DNA of 33,992 nucleotides from a bacterium (GCA_029573015.1 JAKQHK010000064.1:1-33992); one strand, 5' to 3'; shown: positions 22,136 through 30,980, counted from the stretch's first letter. Made by a program: numbers and translations. The notes: a model not told the origin generated them from the sequence alone.

Positions 22136-23010
22136 AAAAAATTGTTATCCTGTCCGGCAAGGGCGGGGTCGGGAAAAGCAGTATAACTGCCTCGCTGGCG
22201 GTGTTGCTCGCGGAGCGGCGACGGATCAGCGCGGTCGATTGCGACGTGGATGCCTCCAACCTTGGGCTGGTGCTCGGGGTCAGGGACGCTGACATGGCGA
22301 GCTGGGAGCCGATTGAGACGAGCGAAATTGCGGAGATTGATCTTCAGCTTTGTAACGGATGCAGGCAGTGTTATGAGCAATGTTACTTCGAGGCTATCGG
22401 TTGGGACGAGGCGACAGGCAAACCGTTTATGCGGGATTTCGGGTGCGAGGGGTGTGGACTCTGTTCGCTCGTTTGCCCCGCGCAGGCAATCCGTATGGTC
22501 AAGATACAAAACGCCCGCATCGGGTATGCCCAGACGCGATTTGGGTTTTCGGTATTCAGCGGTCAGCTGGTTATGGGCGCGTCCGGATCCGGCAAGATTG
22601 TGGCCGCGGTAAAACGGTTGGCTATTGAAAACAGCATTGAGCAGGATATACTGCTGTATGACGCGGCAGCCGGGATCGGTTGTCCGGTCATCGCTTCGGT
22701 AGTGGGGAATGACTTCGCGATCATGGTTACCGAGCCGACCCCGTCTGCCTTGGCTGATTTGCAACGAGCCTATGAGGTAGTACGGCATTTCAAGATTCCG
22801 GCTGGTATCGTGATCAACAAGTGGGACATCAATCCTGATTTTGTTGCGGATGTCGAACAGTTTGCTGAGAGTAATCAGTTAGAGATTCTGACTAAAATTC
22901 CTTATGATCGGGCTTTTGTGGAGGCGCTTGTCAGTTTGCAGCCGGTGATAGAATACAAGCCGGAATTGCGCCGATATTTTGAGCTTATTATTGATTCAGT
23001 CGGAGTGTGA
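22132..23010 (+). CDS. MinD-superfamily ATPase with inserted ferredoxin domain (second of two)
   Basis: A 292-residue paralogue-like partner of the ATPase at 20833. Walker A is LSGKGGVGKSSITASLA, then AVDCDVDASNLGLVLG. The ferredoxin insert reads CNGCRQCYEQCYFEAI and CEGCGLCSLVCPAQAI. Switch and Walker B-like parts are LYDAAAGIGCPVIASV and VTEPTPSALADLQRA. The start at 22132 overlaps the OsmC stop (ATGA). The two ATPases probably form a heterodimer, as is usual for adjacent MinD pairs; that is inference. Confidence 0.93.
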   Translation: MKKIVILSGKGGVGKSSITASLAVLLAERRRISAVDCDVDASNLGLVLGVRDADMASWEPIETSEIAEIDLQLCNGCRQCYEQCYFEAIGWDEATGKPFMRDFGCEGCGLCSLVCPAQAIRMVKIQNARIGYAQTRFGFSVFSGQLVMGASGSGKIVAAVKRLAIENSIEQDILLYDAAAGIGCPVIASVVGNDFAIMVTEPTPSALADLQRAYEVVRHFKIPAGIVINKWDINPDFVADVEQFAESNQLEILTKIPYDRAFVEALVSLQPVIEYKPELRRYFELIIDSVGV

Positions 23011-23014
23011 ATAG

Positions 23015-23506
23015 ATGGCCGATGGTTTCGTTATTACGTTTCAGCCGATAGGCATCGTGCATTCTCCCTATACGCGGGCTGAGGGAACACCTATTCAGCC
23101 GAGGGGCGCAGATGGCGTTGCGGGTTTAGTGGAGGTGCAGCCCGAGTATCAGCAGGGTTTGCAGGATATCGAGGGTTTCTCGCATATTATTCTCATCTGT
23201 CATTTGCATCAGTCCAAGTCGGCTTGCATGCTGGTTACTCCATATCTGCATGACCAGCTTCACGGGGTGTTTGCCACGCGGAGTTCGAGCCGCCCCAATC
23301 CCATTGGGCTTTCCACCGTTAGACTGGTCAGGGTTGCGGGCAATATATTACACATTGAGAATGTTGATTTGCTCGACGGGACGCCGGTACTGGATATCAA
23401 ACCTTACGTTCCTCAGTTTGATACCGAAGAAAATGTCAGGATCGGCTGGCTGGAACAGAGTATTCACGCCTTGGCGTCAACCAGCGATGACGGTCGATTT
23501 GTTTGA
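23015..23506 (+). CDS. trmO: TrmO-family tRNA (N6-threonylcarbamoyladenosine) methyltransferase homologue
   Basis: A 163-residue protein of the UPF0066/TrmO (YaeB) family: FQPIGIVHSPYTRAEGTPIQPR, then IEGFSHIILICHLHQS and the signature FATRSSSRPNPIGLSTVRLV, then LLDGTPVLDIKPYVPQFDT. E. coli TrmO methylates t6A37 of tRNA-Thr using SAM. This is a short form without the C-terminal extension of E. coli TrmO; short members are frequent inside anaerobic ATPase/metal clusters and may have another substrate. The gap to the previous gene is four bases. Confidence 0.92.
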   Translation: MADGFVITFQPIGIVHSPYTRAEGTPIQPRGADGVAGLVEVQPEYQQGLQDIEGFSHIILICHLHQSKSACMLVTPYLHDQLHGVFATRSSSRPNPIGLSTVRLVRVAGNILHIENVDLLDGTPVLDIKPYVPQFDTEENVRIGWLEQSIHALASTSDDGRFV

Positions 23507-23524
23507 TTATGATGTGGGGATAGC

Positions 23525-24343
23525 ATGAAATTAACGGTGCTTGTCGATAACAATACGAATGATTTTTCTGAGCCTTTTTTACTGGGCGAATCAGGGCTGT
23601 CCTATCTGATAGAAATCGACGGAACGCAGATTTTGTTCGATACCGGATGCGGTGATGTTTTCCTGCGTAATGCTGATGCACTCGGGATCGATTTGACACA
23701 TCTGGATATGTTGATTCTGTCGCATGGGCATGAGGATCATACCTGGGGCATTGATTCATTGATTAAACGGTTAGGTCAGGAACATACCCGGCAGATCAAA
23801 CTGATCGCGCATCCGCATGCGTTAATGCCTAAGTGGTTTGGCGAGGAACAAATCGCTATTAGGAACGATATACACGAGTTTTTTTCCGTGCAGGAAAGCG
23901 TGGATCCGGTATGGCTTACTGCTCAGATCTGTTTCCTCGGTCAAATCCCTCGGGAAAATAGCTGGGAGGGAAAACAGGCGGTGGGTGAACGGATGCAGGA
24001 TGGTGTCCGCGTACCGGATCTGGTTGAGGACGATACCGCTTTGGTATACAAAACAGCTGACGGTCTGGTTATAATTACCGGTTGTTCCCACGCGGGAGTC
24101 TGTAATACGATCGCCTATGCCAAATCAGTCTGCGCTGATGAGCGTATTCTTGATGTAATCGGTGGATTTCATCTGCTACAGGCTGACCAAGCGGTGTTGC
24201 AACAGACCGGGGACTACCTCGCGACCTGCAGACCGGTTGTCACCCATCCATGTCACTGCACAGATCTTTCGGCCAAGATATTTTTAAGCCAGCATGTGCC
24301 TGTGGAAGAGGTGAGGAGCGGATTAGTTCTCGAGTTTGATTAA
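23525..24343 (+). CDS. Metallo-beta-lactamase-fold protein
   Basis: A 272-residue MBL hydrolase. Metal ligands are visible in LILSHGHEDHTWG (HxHxDH), GCSHAGVCNT and the C-terminal GGFHLL and THPCHCTD. The order and spacing resemble the MJ0301/MptE-like group annotated as dihydropterin-aminobenzene-phosphate synthase, but that name is not certain for bacterial members. It belongs to the same transcript as the upstream ATPase genes (18 bases from trmO). Confidence 0.9.
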   Translation: MKLTVLVDNNTNDFSEPFLLGESGLSYLIEIDGTQILFDTGCGDVFLRNADALGIDLTHLDMLILSHGHEDHTWGIDSLIKRLGQEHTRQIKLIAHPHALMPKWFGEEQIAIRNDIHEFFSVQESVDPVWLTAQICFLGQIPRENSWEGKQAVGERMQDGVRVPDLVEDDTALVYKTADGLVIITGCSHAGVCNTIAYAKSVCADERILDVIGGFHLLQADQAVLQQTGDYLATCRPVVTHPCHCTDLSAKIFLSQHVPVEEVRSGLVLEFD

Positions 24344-24375
24344 TACTTTTTTAACTAATATATCAGGAGTACAGT

Positions 24376-24732
24376 ATGAAAATTGCGATGCCGGTCGAAC
24401 AGGAAAACGGGATGGATTCATCCATCTGCAGTCATTTCGGCCAAACACCCTACTGGGCGGTCTATGACAGTGAGACCGAAGAGCTGAGCATACATCCCAA
24501 CACCAGCCAGCATGGAGGTGGCGGTTGCCAGGCAGTGGCAGAGATTGCCAGCTTCAAGCCGGATATGGTTTACACGCTCGGGATGGGTTTCAATGCCATT
24601 GAAAAGTGCCGGGCTCAGGGTATAGCGGTGAAAAGCGGCAGCTGGCAGACGGTCCGCGAAGTGATAGCCAATCTCAGTGAAGTTACCGATATGCAGGGCG
24701 GATGTGCCGGAGAACACGGGGATTGTCACTAA
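24376..24732 (+). CDS. NifX-type cofactor-binding domain protein with Cys/His-rich tail
   Basis: A second Nitro_FeMo-Co family protein, 118 residues: MKIAMPVEQENGMDSSICSHFGQTPYWAVYD, then GGGGCQAVAEIASFKPDMVYTLGMGFNAIEKCRAQGI. It ends GGCAGEHGDCH, an additional likely metal-binding tail. AGGAGT precedes the start. It closes the cofactor cluster; the region between its stop and the riboswitch promoter (24733-24805) shows nothing I can support. Confidence 0.9.
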   Translation: MKIAMPVEQENGMDSSICSHFGQTPYWAVYDSETEELSIHPNTSQHGGGGCQAVAEIASFKPDMVYTLGMGFNAIEKCRAQGIAVKSGSWQTVREVIANLSEVTDMQGGCAGEHGDCH

Positions 24733-24805
24733 TACATTCGTAAACGTATGATACACATACGTTACCACAGAGCATACAGAGGTTTGTGCATCGCAATCGG
24801 TCGGG

Positions 24806-24833
24806 TTGATTTCTCTGGACGCTCTGCTATACT
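24806..24833 (+). promoter_or_regulatory. Promoter of the thiamine transport operon
   Basis: TTGATT, 16-base spacer, TATACT. Transcription would start near 24840, which is the first base of the riboswitch P1 stem. Confidence 0.65.
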
Positions 24834-24837
24834 TTAT

Positions 24838-24946
24838 TAGCTTGGGGGTGTCCGCCTTCGTCCTTCGACTTAGCTCAGGACTTCGGCGGACTGAGAATAC
24901 ACTCCTCGAACCTGATCTGGATCATGCCAGCGTAAGGGAAAGCCGT
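24838..24946 (+). promoter_or_regulatory. TPP (thiamine pyrophosphate) riboswitch
   Basis: CTGAGA after the P3 stem and GAACCTGATCTGGATCATGCCAGCGTAAGGGAA match the conserved TPP aptamer core almost base for base. P1 is GCTT/AAGC (24840-24843 / 24940-24943); P2 is GGGGTGT/ACACTCC; P3 is GTCCGCC/GGCGGAC with an extended arm TCCT...AGGA. The P3 arm contains TTCGACTTAGCTCAG, similar to TTCGACGGGGCTCAG in the repeat at 8360. A terminator follows, so TPP binding should stop transcription of the thiamine transporter. Confidence 0.93.
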
Positions 24947-24965
24947 TTCGACCAGGACACTACAG

Positions 24966-25000
24966 AAGGCTGCTTTCCATCAGGGAGGCAGCCTTTTTTT
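24966..25000 (+). terminator. Terminator of the TPP riboswitch
   Basis: AAGGCTGC pairs with GCAGCCTT, with further inner pairing TTTCC/GGGAG and loop ATCA, and ends in a T-tract. It lies between the aptamer and thiB, the expected expression platform. Confidence 0.9.
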
Positions 25001-25052
25001 ACGCTTTGTGTTCTTCGTGGTTACATTGTATTTATAAATGTCGGGAGGCATG

Positions 25053-26108
25053 ATGAAACTACATGTCATGGGAATTATTACCGTTATTGCTTTACTGCTT
25101 GCGGCAGGCTGTACCGCGGACAAGCAAGAAACGAGCACAGAGGTTGAGATTCAGACTTTAACTGTGATGACGCATGACAGCTTCGATGTGAGCGCGGATC
25201 TGGTCGCGCAGTTTGAACGCGAGCACCAGGCAAAAATTGAGTTCCTGCAGAGCGGTGATGCCGGGCAGGTACTCAATACGGCGGTTTTGCAGAAGGCCAA
25301 TCCGCTCGCTGACGTCCTCTATGGCGTGGATAATTCTTTTCTGGGTCGGGCGCTCGCGGAAGGTATTTTTCAGCCATATGTATCCGGCGAAACCGCTGCG
25401 ATCAGGGAAGAGATCCGCGAGTATTACCGCGACGAGCGGGTGACGCCCATAGACTATGGAGACGTATGTCTGAATTATGACAAAGCAGTTGTCAGTTCTG
25501 AATCCCTGCCAAGTTTAGAGAGTCTCGGCGATCCTGCGCACAAAGACCAGCTCGTGGTGATGAATCCTGCCACATCTTCTCCCGGATTATCGTTCCTGTT
25601 GTTGACGGTAGGCTATTTCGGTGAGGATGGATACCTTGCGTACTGGCAGTCATTAAAAGATAACGGGGTAAAAATAACATCCGGCTGGGAGGACGCGTAC
25701 TGGGGAGAGTTTTCTGCCGCGAGCGAAGGCGAGCGGCCTATTGTTGTCAGTTACGCTACAAGCCCGGCAGCCGAAGTGTACTTCAGTGAAGGAGCTCTTA
25801 CTGAACCGCCGACTGCTGTTCCTGCAATTCCGGGTGGCTGTTTCCGGCAGATAGAATACGCAGGGGTTCTAACTGGCACAGACCAGGCAGAGCTGGCTGG
25901 GGAATTCATTGATTTCATGCTTTCCCAGGAGTATCAGGAGGATATCCCTTTGAAAATGTGGGTATATCCTGTCCGGGCTGATGCGGAGCTGCCGGAGGTT
26001 TTTGTTCATGCACCCCAGACTGTTGCCCTGACAACGCTCAGACCGGAGGAAATCGCCGCCGGACGTGATGCCTGGATAGATGCCTGGACCGATTTGATGA
26101 TGCGCTGA
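25053..26108 (+). CDS. thiB: Thiamine ABC transporter substrate-binding lipoprotein
   Basis: Extracytoplasmic solute-binding protein for thiamine (TbpA/ThiB type), about 351 residues. The N terminus is a lipoprotein signal (MKLHVMGIITVIALLLAAGC). Family features include LTVMTHDSFDVSADLVAQFEREHQAKIEFLQSGDAGQVLNTAVLQKANPLADVLYGVDNSFLGRAL and the DYGDVCLNYDK and SYATSPAAEVYF stretches that line the ligand site. Downstream of a TPP riboswitch, thiamine (or TPP) is the likely substrate. ATG 25053 lies four bases after GGGAGG; the track start at 25038 is upstream of that site. Confidence 0.93.
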   Translation: MKLHVMGIITVIALLLAAGCTADKQETSTEVEIQTLTVMTHDSFDVSADLVAQFEREHQAKIEFLQSGDAGQVLNTAVLQKANPLADVLYGVDNSFLGRALAEGIFQPYVSGETAAIREEIREYYRDERVTPIDYGDVCLNYDKAVVSSESLPSLESLGDPAHKDQLVVMNPATSSPGLSFLLLTVGYFGEDGYLAYWQSLKDNGVKITSGWEDAYWGEFSAASEGERPIVVSYATSPAAEVYFSEGALTEPPTAVPAIPGGCFRQIEYAGVLTGTDQAELAGEFIDFMLSQEYQEDIPLKMWVYPVRADAELPEVFVHAPQTVALTTLRPEEIAAGRDAWIDAWTDLMMR

Positions 26109-26123
26109 AATCACGAGGGGGCT

Positions 26124-26171
26124 AGAAGTTAGGAGTCAGGAGTGAGGGGGTAGGGGTTAGGAGTGAGAAGG
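26124..26171. repeat. Short direct repeats in the thiB-thiP spacer
   Basis: GTTAGGAGT occurs at 26128 and 26156, within a purine-rich run of TTAGGAGTCAGGAGTGAGG-like words. Small imperfect tandem repeats; no function seen. Confidence 0.5.
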
Positions 26172-26193
26172 TAGAAAACCGCAGAGAGGGGAA

Positions 26194-27870
26194 ATGGCGA
26201 GTCTAAAACGTACCGTAGCACTGGGAATATTGTTCGGTATACCGTTAGGCTTTCTAACGTTTTTTTTTCTGTATCCTCTCGGTATGGTGTTCTTGCGCAG
26301 CGGCTTCCAGGTGCAGGAGGTGTTTGCCGTGCTGGCAGATGATTACTACCGCGGAGTGATCTGGTTTACTGTCTGGCAGGCAGCAGTGAGCACGATTATC
26401 TGTTTGCTTATCGGTTTGCCGCTTGCCTATGTGACAGCCCAGTATGATTTCCGGGGTAAGCGGCTGTTCCGTACCCTGATCATGGTTCCTTTCGTCATGC
26501 CCACGGTCGTTATGGCGGTTGCCATGCGAGCGCTGTTTGCCCGGGGCGGCTTGTTTGCTGGCTGGCTCCCGCTCTATGAGACCGTATGGCTGATAATTCT
26601 CGCCAACGTGCTCTATAACATCGGTATTGTAGTCAGGATAGCGGGGGAAAGCTGGGAACGGTTAAGTCCGCAGTATCGGGAGGTAGCTGCAGTTCTCGGA
26701 GCAAATCACTGGCAACGGTTTCGGTTCGTGCATATGCCGCTGATGGTACCTGCGCTTGCCGGAGCTGCCCTGCTTATATTTCTCTACTGTTTTTGTTCGT
26801 TCGGAGTGATCCTGCTACTGGGCGGAAGTTCATTCAGCAGTATAGAGGTAGAAATCTACCGTCAGACTACTCAGCTGCTGCATATGGATATCGCAGCTGC
26901 TCTTGCGTTCATACAGCTGATCCTTACCCTGTTTGCCGGTGCGGTGTATCTGTTCCTGCAACGCAAATTCCGCTGGCAGCTGCTGGAACGCGGCCAGAAT
27001 TATCCCCGCAGACGCTTGTCCGGATCCGGGCAGCATCGTCTGGTCCGGTTGCTGCTTGGCATAATCGTACTGGTGGTTTTCCTGCCGTTTTTTGTTTTGG
27101 TTTTCCGGTCATTTTATACTGAAAACGGATTCACGCTGGACCGCTATGCAGCGCTGTTTACCAATACGACCGGTTCGCTTTTTTTTCTTTCCCCGTTTGT
27201 TTACTTCCGCAATTCCTTTCTGATTGCCGGAGGAGCGGCACTGCTTGCTGTTTTCCTCGCTATGCTGGTCGTCATTGCTGATATCTCCTTTCGCAAGCGG
27301 CATAAAGCGGTGTCATGGCTAGCACAGAGCGTGCAGATCATCGCTTCCCTGCCTCTTGGGGTTTCCGCGGTGGTGCTCGGTCTCGGTTACCTTCTCTCTG
27401 CGTTGATCGTGCCGTCACCGCTTTTTGCCAGCCGCTCGCTCATCATCATCATGCATGCGGTTATAGGGTTTCCTTTTGCCTTAGCGACGCTGTATCCGGC
27501 GTACCAGCGGATCGAACCGACAGTTCTGGAAGCAGCACAAGTGCTGGGAGCGACGAGCTGGCAGCGTATGCGGTATGTAGTCTTGCCGCTTATTCGGCAG
27601 GCACTTGCTATCGCAGTATCCTATGTCTGCCTGCTGTCCCTCGGCGAATTCGGAGCAGCGCTTATGGTCAGCCGGCCGGATAATGCAACCCTGACGGTTG
27701 GCATCAGTAAATACCTCTCCCAGCCAGGCAGTCTTAATTTCGGTAGGGCGCTGGCGATGAGTTCGATTCTGGCAGGCGTCTCGTTCACAGGTATGCTGCT
27801 CATTGAGCGGTTGCGACAGCCGAAAACTTACCAGATCGGGTCGGTGCAGCATGCCGTGCATGATTCGTAG
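26194..27870 (+). CDS. thiP: Thiamine ABC transporter permease
   Basis: A 558-residue membrane protein with about twelve helices, the fused two-domain permease typical of ThiP. Each half carries an EAA loop: REVAAVLGANHWQRFRFVHMPLMVPAL in the first and LEAAQVLGATSWQRMRYVVLPLIRQAL in the second. It pairs with ThiB upstream and ThiQ downstream, the standard order. GAGAGGGG precedes the ATG. Confidence 0.94.
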   Translation: MASLKRTVALGILFGIPLGFLTFFFLYPLGMVFLRSGFQVQEVFAVLADDYYRGVIWFTVWQAAVSTIICLLIGLPLAYVTAQYDFRGKRLFRTLIMVPFVMPTVVMAVAMRALFARGGLFAGWLPLYETVWLIILANVLYNIGIVVRIAGESWERLSPQYREVAAVLGANHWQRFRFVHMPLMVPALAGAALLIFLYCFCSFGVILLLGGSSFSSIEVEIYRQTTQLLHMDIAAALAFIQLILTLFAGAVYLFLQRKFRWQLLERGQNYPRRRLSGSGQHRLVRLLLGIIVLVVFLPFFVLVFRSFYTENGFTLDRYAALFTNTTGSLFFLSPFVYFRNSFLIAGGAALLAVFLAMLVVIADISFRKRHKAVSWLAQSVQIIASLPLGVSAVVLGLGYLLSALIVPSPLFASRSLIIIMHAVIGFPFALATLYPAYQRIEPTVLEAAQVLGATSWQRMRYVVLPLIRQALAIAVSYVCLLSLGEFGAALMVSRPDNATLTVGISKYLSQPGSLNFGRALAMSSILAGVSFTGMLLIERLRQPKTYQIGSVQHAVHDS

Positions 27871-27934
27871 TATTTCGCTTAAGTTCAGATTTTTCATCAG
27901 TAGGGCATCATCTAGCTTTTTTTTAAGGCGCATC

Positions 27935-28579
27935 ATGAGCTATGTACAGTTGCAGTCGATCAGCAAGGCATATGCCGGCATCAGTTATCTGGATAGTATC
28001 AGTCTTGAGATGGAGCGCGGGGAAATCGTGGCGCTCCTTGGACCATCCGGCACCGGGAAAACGACCTTGCTGCGTATTATAGCGGGACTGGAGCAGGCTG
28101 ATAGCGGCCGGGTGATCATAGAGTATAGGGATATTACTGATTTAGCACCCGAGAAACGCGAGATCGGGTTCATGTTTCAGGGATTTGCCTTGTTTCCGCA
28201 TCTGAATGTTGCCGGCAATATCGCTTTTGGCCTGCGTCTGCGGCACTGGCCGCGAGAGAAAATCAAGGAACGGGTAGCTGAATTGCTTGAACTCGTACAT
28301 CTGGCTGGTTTTGAGCATCGGGCGGTGCATACTCTTTCAGCCGGTCAGCAGCAGCGGGTGGCTTTTGGCCGCTGTCTTGCGCTCTCGCCGCGCTTATTAT
28401 TGCTCGACGAACCGATGAGCTCCCTGGATGTTGACACCAAGACACATTTACTGAGAGAATTACGTACTTTTATCCAGCAGACCAATCTGCCAGCGATGTA
28501 TATAACCCATGATCCGGAAGAGGCGAAGCGCATCAGTGATCGGGTAGCGCGTTTGCAGGACGGTCGCCTTGACCTCTAG
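27935..28579 (+). CDS. thiQ: Thiamine ABC transporter ATP-binding protein
   Basis: A 214-residue ABC ATPase, the usual compact length. Walker A is LLGPSGTGKTTLLRIIAGL, Q-loop FMFQGFALFPHL, signature LSAGQQQRVAFGRCLALSPRLLLLDEPMSSLD (C-loop plus Walker B), and the H-loop is YITHDPEEA. The signature has LSAGQ in place of LSGGQ, a tolerated change. The track ORF begins at 27803 inside thiP; ATG 27935 (TAAGGCG before it) gives the family N terminus YVQLQSISKAYAG. Confidence 0.93.
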   Translation: MSYVQLQSISKAYAGISYLDSISLEMERGEIVALLGPSGTGKTTLLRIIAGLEQADSGRVIIEYRDITDLAPEKREIGFMFQGFALFPHLNVAGNIAFGLRLRHWPREKIKERVAELLELVHLAGFEHRAVHTLSAGQQQRVAFGRCLALSPRLLLLDEPMSSLDVDTKTHLLRELRTFIQQTNLPAMYITHDPEEAKRISDRVARLQDGRLDL

Positions 28580-28635
28580 CACGAGATTTGGCAATATGTT
28601 TTTAGATTCTATACGTTTATTAGCGGGAGACGGTC

Positions 28636-30822
28636 ATGAAATGTACAAAATGCGGCGCCGAGGTGGAAGAACAGCGTGCTTTCTGCAATGCCTGCGGGCA
28701 GCGGGTTGTTCAGGAAGAAATCACAGGTGCAGGTAAAGCGGTTACCAATGCAACAGCGCAGCCAGAAGGTAAACCAACAGCTGAGGGGGAATCCCCATCA
28801 GGTGCTGCAACGCCGGTCACTCAGACAGCGTCCACTGCTGTATCCGGTGCGTCTGCATCTCCGCCAGCGCAGCGCAGCAACCTGAAAACGCTGGGAATTC
28901 TCATTGGAGCAGTTATAGTATTGCTCCTCGGACTGGGCGGAGTCTGGGCGTTCAAGGGATCTCTGCCGGTTCTCGGTGATTTTCCTTTCCCGGCGCTGCT
29001 CGATACTCTGGCACTCACACCGGAGCATGAGATGGACGAGCTGGTGCCTGCTTCGGCAGATATATATATCCATGCAGGGGTGAGTACCGAGCTTGATCAG
29101 GTTAAAAAGTTGCAGGCGCTCTGGCAGCTTTTTCCTGAGGCTGAAACATGGGAGGAAAATTTGAAAGAAGAGCTGGCGAGCGGGGATGGAGACGAGGATG
29201 CGGAGGAGGTGATCGGCTGGGATGATGTTCAGGCATGGCTTGGAGATTATGCCGGTATCTTCATGGATCTGGAAGGCGTGAATTTGAATGATTCCGAGAC
29301 TCCGTTTGTGGGTGGCATCATCGCGGAAATTGCCGATCATAAAGCAGTAGACGATTTTTTGGACAAGTGGGTGGCCAAGGCTACCAAAGACCGTGAAGAA
29401 GATGATGATGCGCCACAGGTTTCCGAGCGCCAGTATAAAGGGATAAAAATTATTGCCACGGTTGATGATGAAGAGGAAACCGAGGATACCTTCGTGGCAG
29501 TGATCGGTGATTATTTTGTTATGACGAGCACCGAGGAGCTCATCAAGCAAATAATCCATAACCATCGCGATGACGGCGAATATCTTGCCCAGAATGAAAA
29601 GTATCAGCAGGTTAAAGCCGAGTTACCCCAGGATAGCCTTGGGCAGTTGTATATGGATATGGGTTCGTATATGCAACTGATTGGGGAAAGCATGGACACT
29701 CCCCAGCTTGGTACGGCAGCGCTGGGAGAGGATTTCTGGAATGATTATGCCGAGATGCTCGGCTACATGGGTGGCGTGCTTGTGGCAGAAGATGAAGGTA
29801 TACGTATCAAAATGAGCGTGCAGACAGATAACGAGAAAGCAGAAGAGCTTGGTCTTGCAGCACAAATGCCATCGTTTACCCCTGCACTTGTTGAGCAGGT
29901 GCCGGCTGATGCGGTTTTCTACATGGAAAGCTACAGTATCAAACAGTATGTTGACAGTTTGATCCAGCAACTCGGGGTTACTGACGCAGATGCGATTGAC
30001 CAGATCAATCAGTTCAAGGATATGCTGAAGAAGGATCCCTACAACTTTGATGTTGATACTGAACTGCTCGATTTGCTTGACGGGCCGTATGCTATGGGTT
30101 TCTGGGCAGGAGAACAGGTGCCGACGCTTACCCTGCTGTTCGCCGTGAGTGATACAGCGCAGATGCAGAAAAATATCGATAAAGGACTTGATCTGCTCAC
30201 TGACGAAATCATCCAGTCAAGCATACCGGCCGGGCGGCAGGTGACTGAAGCCGAAATCGCGGCAGCCAAAGCGATGTTTCCTGATCTGGTGGTTTCGGAA
30301 CCATATGCCGGGGCTACAGTCTGGACGATAAATCCGCTTATTCTCGCCGAGGTTCCTGATTATCCGGTGGATTATCTGAATCTGGCGTACGCGTTGACGG
30401 ATGATTTGTTGATCATCTGCAGCGATGTGAGCGGCATCCACGCAAGTCTCGATGTGATCGCTGGCACAGCAGACAGTCTGGCTGATGATGCTACCTATCA
30501 GAAATTGACCGAAGGGATACCTGGCGATCTTTTCAGTTTTGGCTATATGAGCCGGGAAGCAACCATGCAGATGGTTGAGAATATCATGATTATCGCCAAA
30601 GATATGCTTGTCCAGCAGATGCAGGCGATACGGGAACAGTACGGGGAAAGTGAAAATTTTATCCTGGAGAGCATGACAACCAGCCTGGATGATATGGATG
30701 CACAGCTGGCCAAGCTGGAAGAGATCAATGCGCAGATCGAACCTTTAAAAGGTATGGTGATCTACAGTGTTGCTGATGGCGACGTGCAAACATCAGATAT
30801 CTATATCCAGATACGCGAATAA
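28636..30822 (+). CDS. Zinc-ribbon DUF3352 membrane protein
   Basis: A 728-residue protein. Residues 1-25 are a zinc ribbon (CTKCGAEVEEQRAFCNACG), followed by an Ala/Thr/Pro-rich linker, one membrane helix (LGILIGAVIVLLLGLGGVWAF, about 88-110) and a large outward domain of the DUF3352 type (VPASADIYIHAGVST, AWLGDYAGIFMD, VPADAVFYMESYS, SIPAGRQVTEAEIAAAKAMFPDL). Several acidic runs (SGDGDEDAEEVIGWDD; EEDDDAPQ) occur. Its role is unknown; members are often lipid- or wall-associated in bacteria of candidate phyla. It is bounded downstream by a strong terminator. Confidence 0.88.
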   Translation: MKCTKCGAEVEEQRAFCNACGQRVVQEEITGAGKAVTNATAQPEGKPTAEGESPSGAATPVTQTASTAVSGASASPPAQRSNLKTLGILIGAVIVLLLGLGGVWAFKGSLPVLGDFPFPALLDTLALTPEHEMDELVPASADIYIHAGVSTELDQVKKLQALWQLFPEAETWEENLKEELASGDGDEDAEEVIGWDDVQAWLGDYAGIFMDLEGVNLNDSETPFVGGIIAEIADHKAVDDFLDKWVAKATKDREEDDDAPQVSERQYKGIKIIATVDDEEETEDTFVAVIGDYFVMTSTEELIKQIIHNHRDDGEYLAQNEKYQQVKAELPQDSLGQLYMDMGSYMQLIGESMDTPQLGTAALGEDFWNDYAEMLGYMGGVLVAEDEGIRIKMSVQTDNEKAEELGLAAQMPSFTPALVEQVPADAVFYMESYSIKQYVDSLIQQLGVTDADAIDQINQFKDMLKKDPYNFDVDTELLDLLDGPYAMGFWAGEQVPTLTLLFAVSDTAQMQKNIDKGLDLLTDEIIQSSIPAGRQVTEAEIAAAKAMFPDLVVSEPYAGATVWTINPLILAEVPDYPVDYLNLAYALTDDLLIICSDVSGIHASLDVIAGTADSLADDATYQKLTEGIPGDLFSFGYMSREATMQMVENIMIIAKDMLVQQMQAIREQYGESENFILESMTTSLDDMDAQLAKLEEINAQIEPLKGMVIYSVADGDVQTSDIYIQIRE

Positions 30823-30838
30823 TATGCCGGTTTGCGTT

Positions 30839-30890
30839 AGGAACGGACCTTTCCGGCTGATGCCGGAAAGGTCCGTTCCTGTGTCTTTTT
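30839..30890 (+). terminator. Very strong rho-independent terminator
   Basis: AGGAACGGACCTTTCCGGC (30839-30857) pairs perfectly with GCCGGAAAGGTCCGTTCCT (30862-30880) over 19 bases around TGAT, then GTGTCTTTTT. It ends the DUF3352 transcript. Confidence 0.9.
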
Positions 30891-30917
30891 AGTGTCTGAT
30901 CCCTTGGGCAACGCACG

Positions 30918-30946
30918 TTGCCGGATAGGGAGACTCGTGCTAAAGT
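30918..30946 (+). promoter_or_regulatory. Promoter of htpX with following direct repeats
   Basis: TTGCCG, 17-base spacer, TAAAGT. Directly after it AACTGTTCTT-AACTGTTCAA (30949-30968) is a tandem ten-base repeat, a possible regulator site. Confidence 0.5.
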
Positions 30947-30980
30947 ACAACTGTTCTTAACTGTTCAACACGGATAATTC

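Noticed and set aside
22075-22788. 237-codon minus ORF opposite the second MinD ATPase
   Set aside because: Shadow of a well-supported plus-strand gene; no domain signals.
20439-24732. Nitrogenase cluster
   Set aside because: The NifX-type domains are present but there is no nifH, nifD, nifK or NifB radical-SAM gene.
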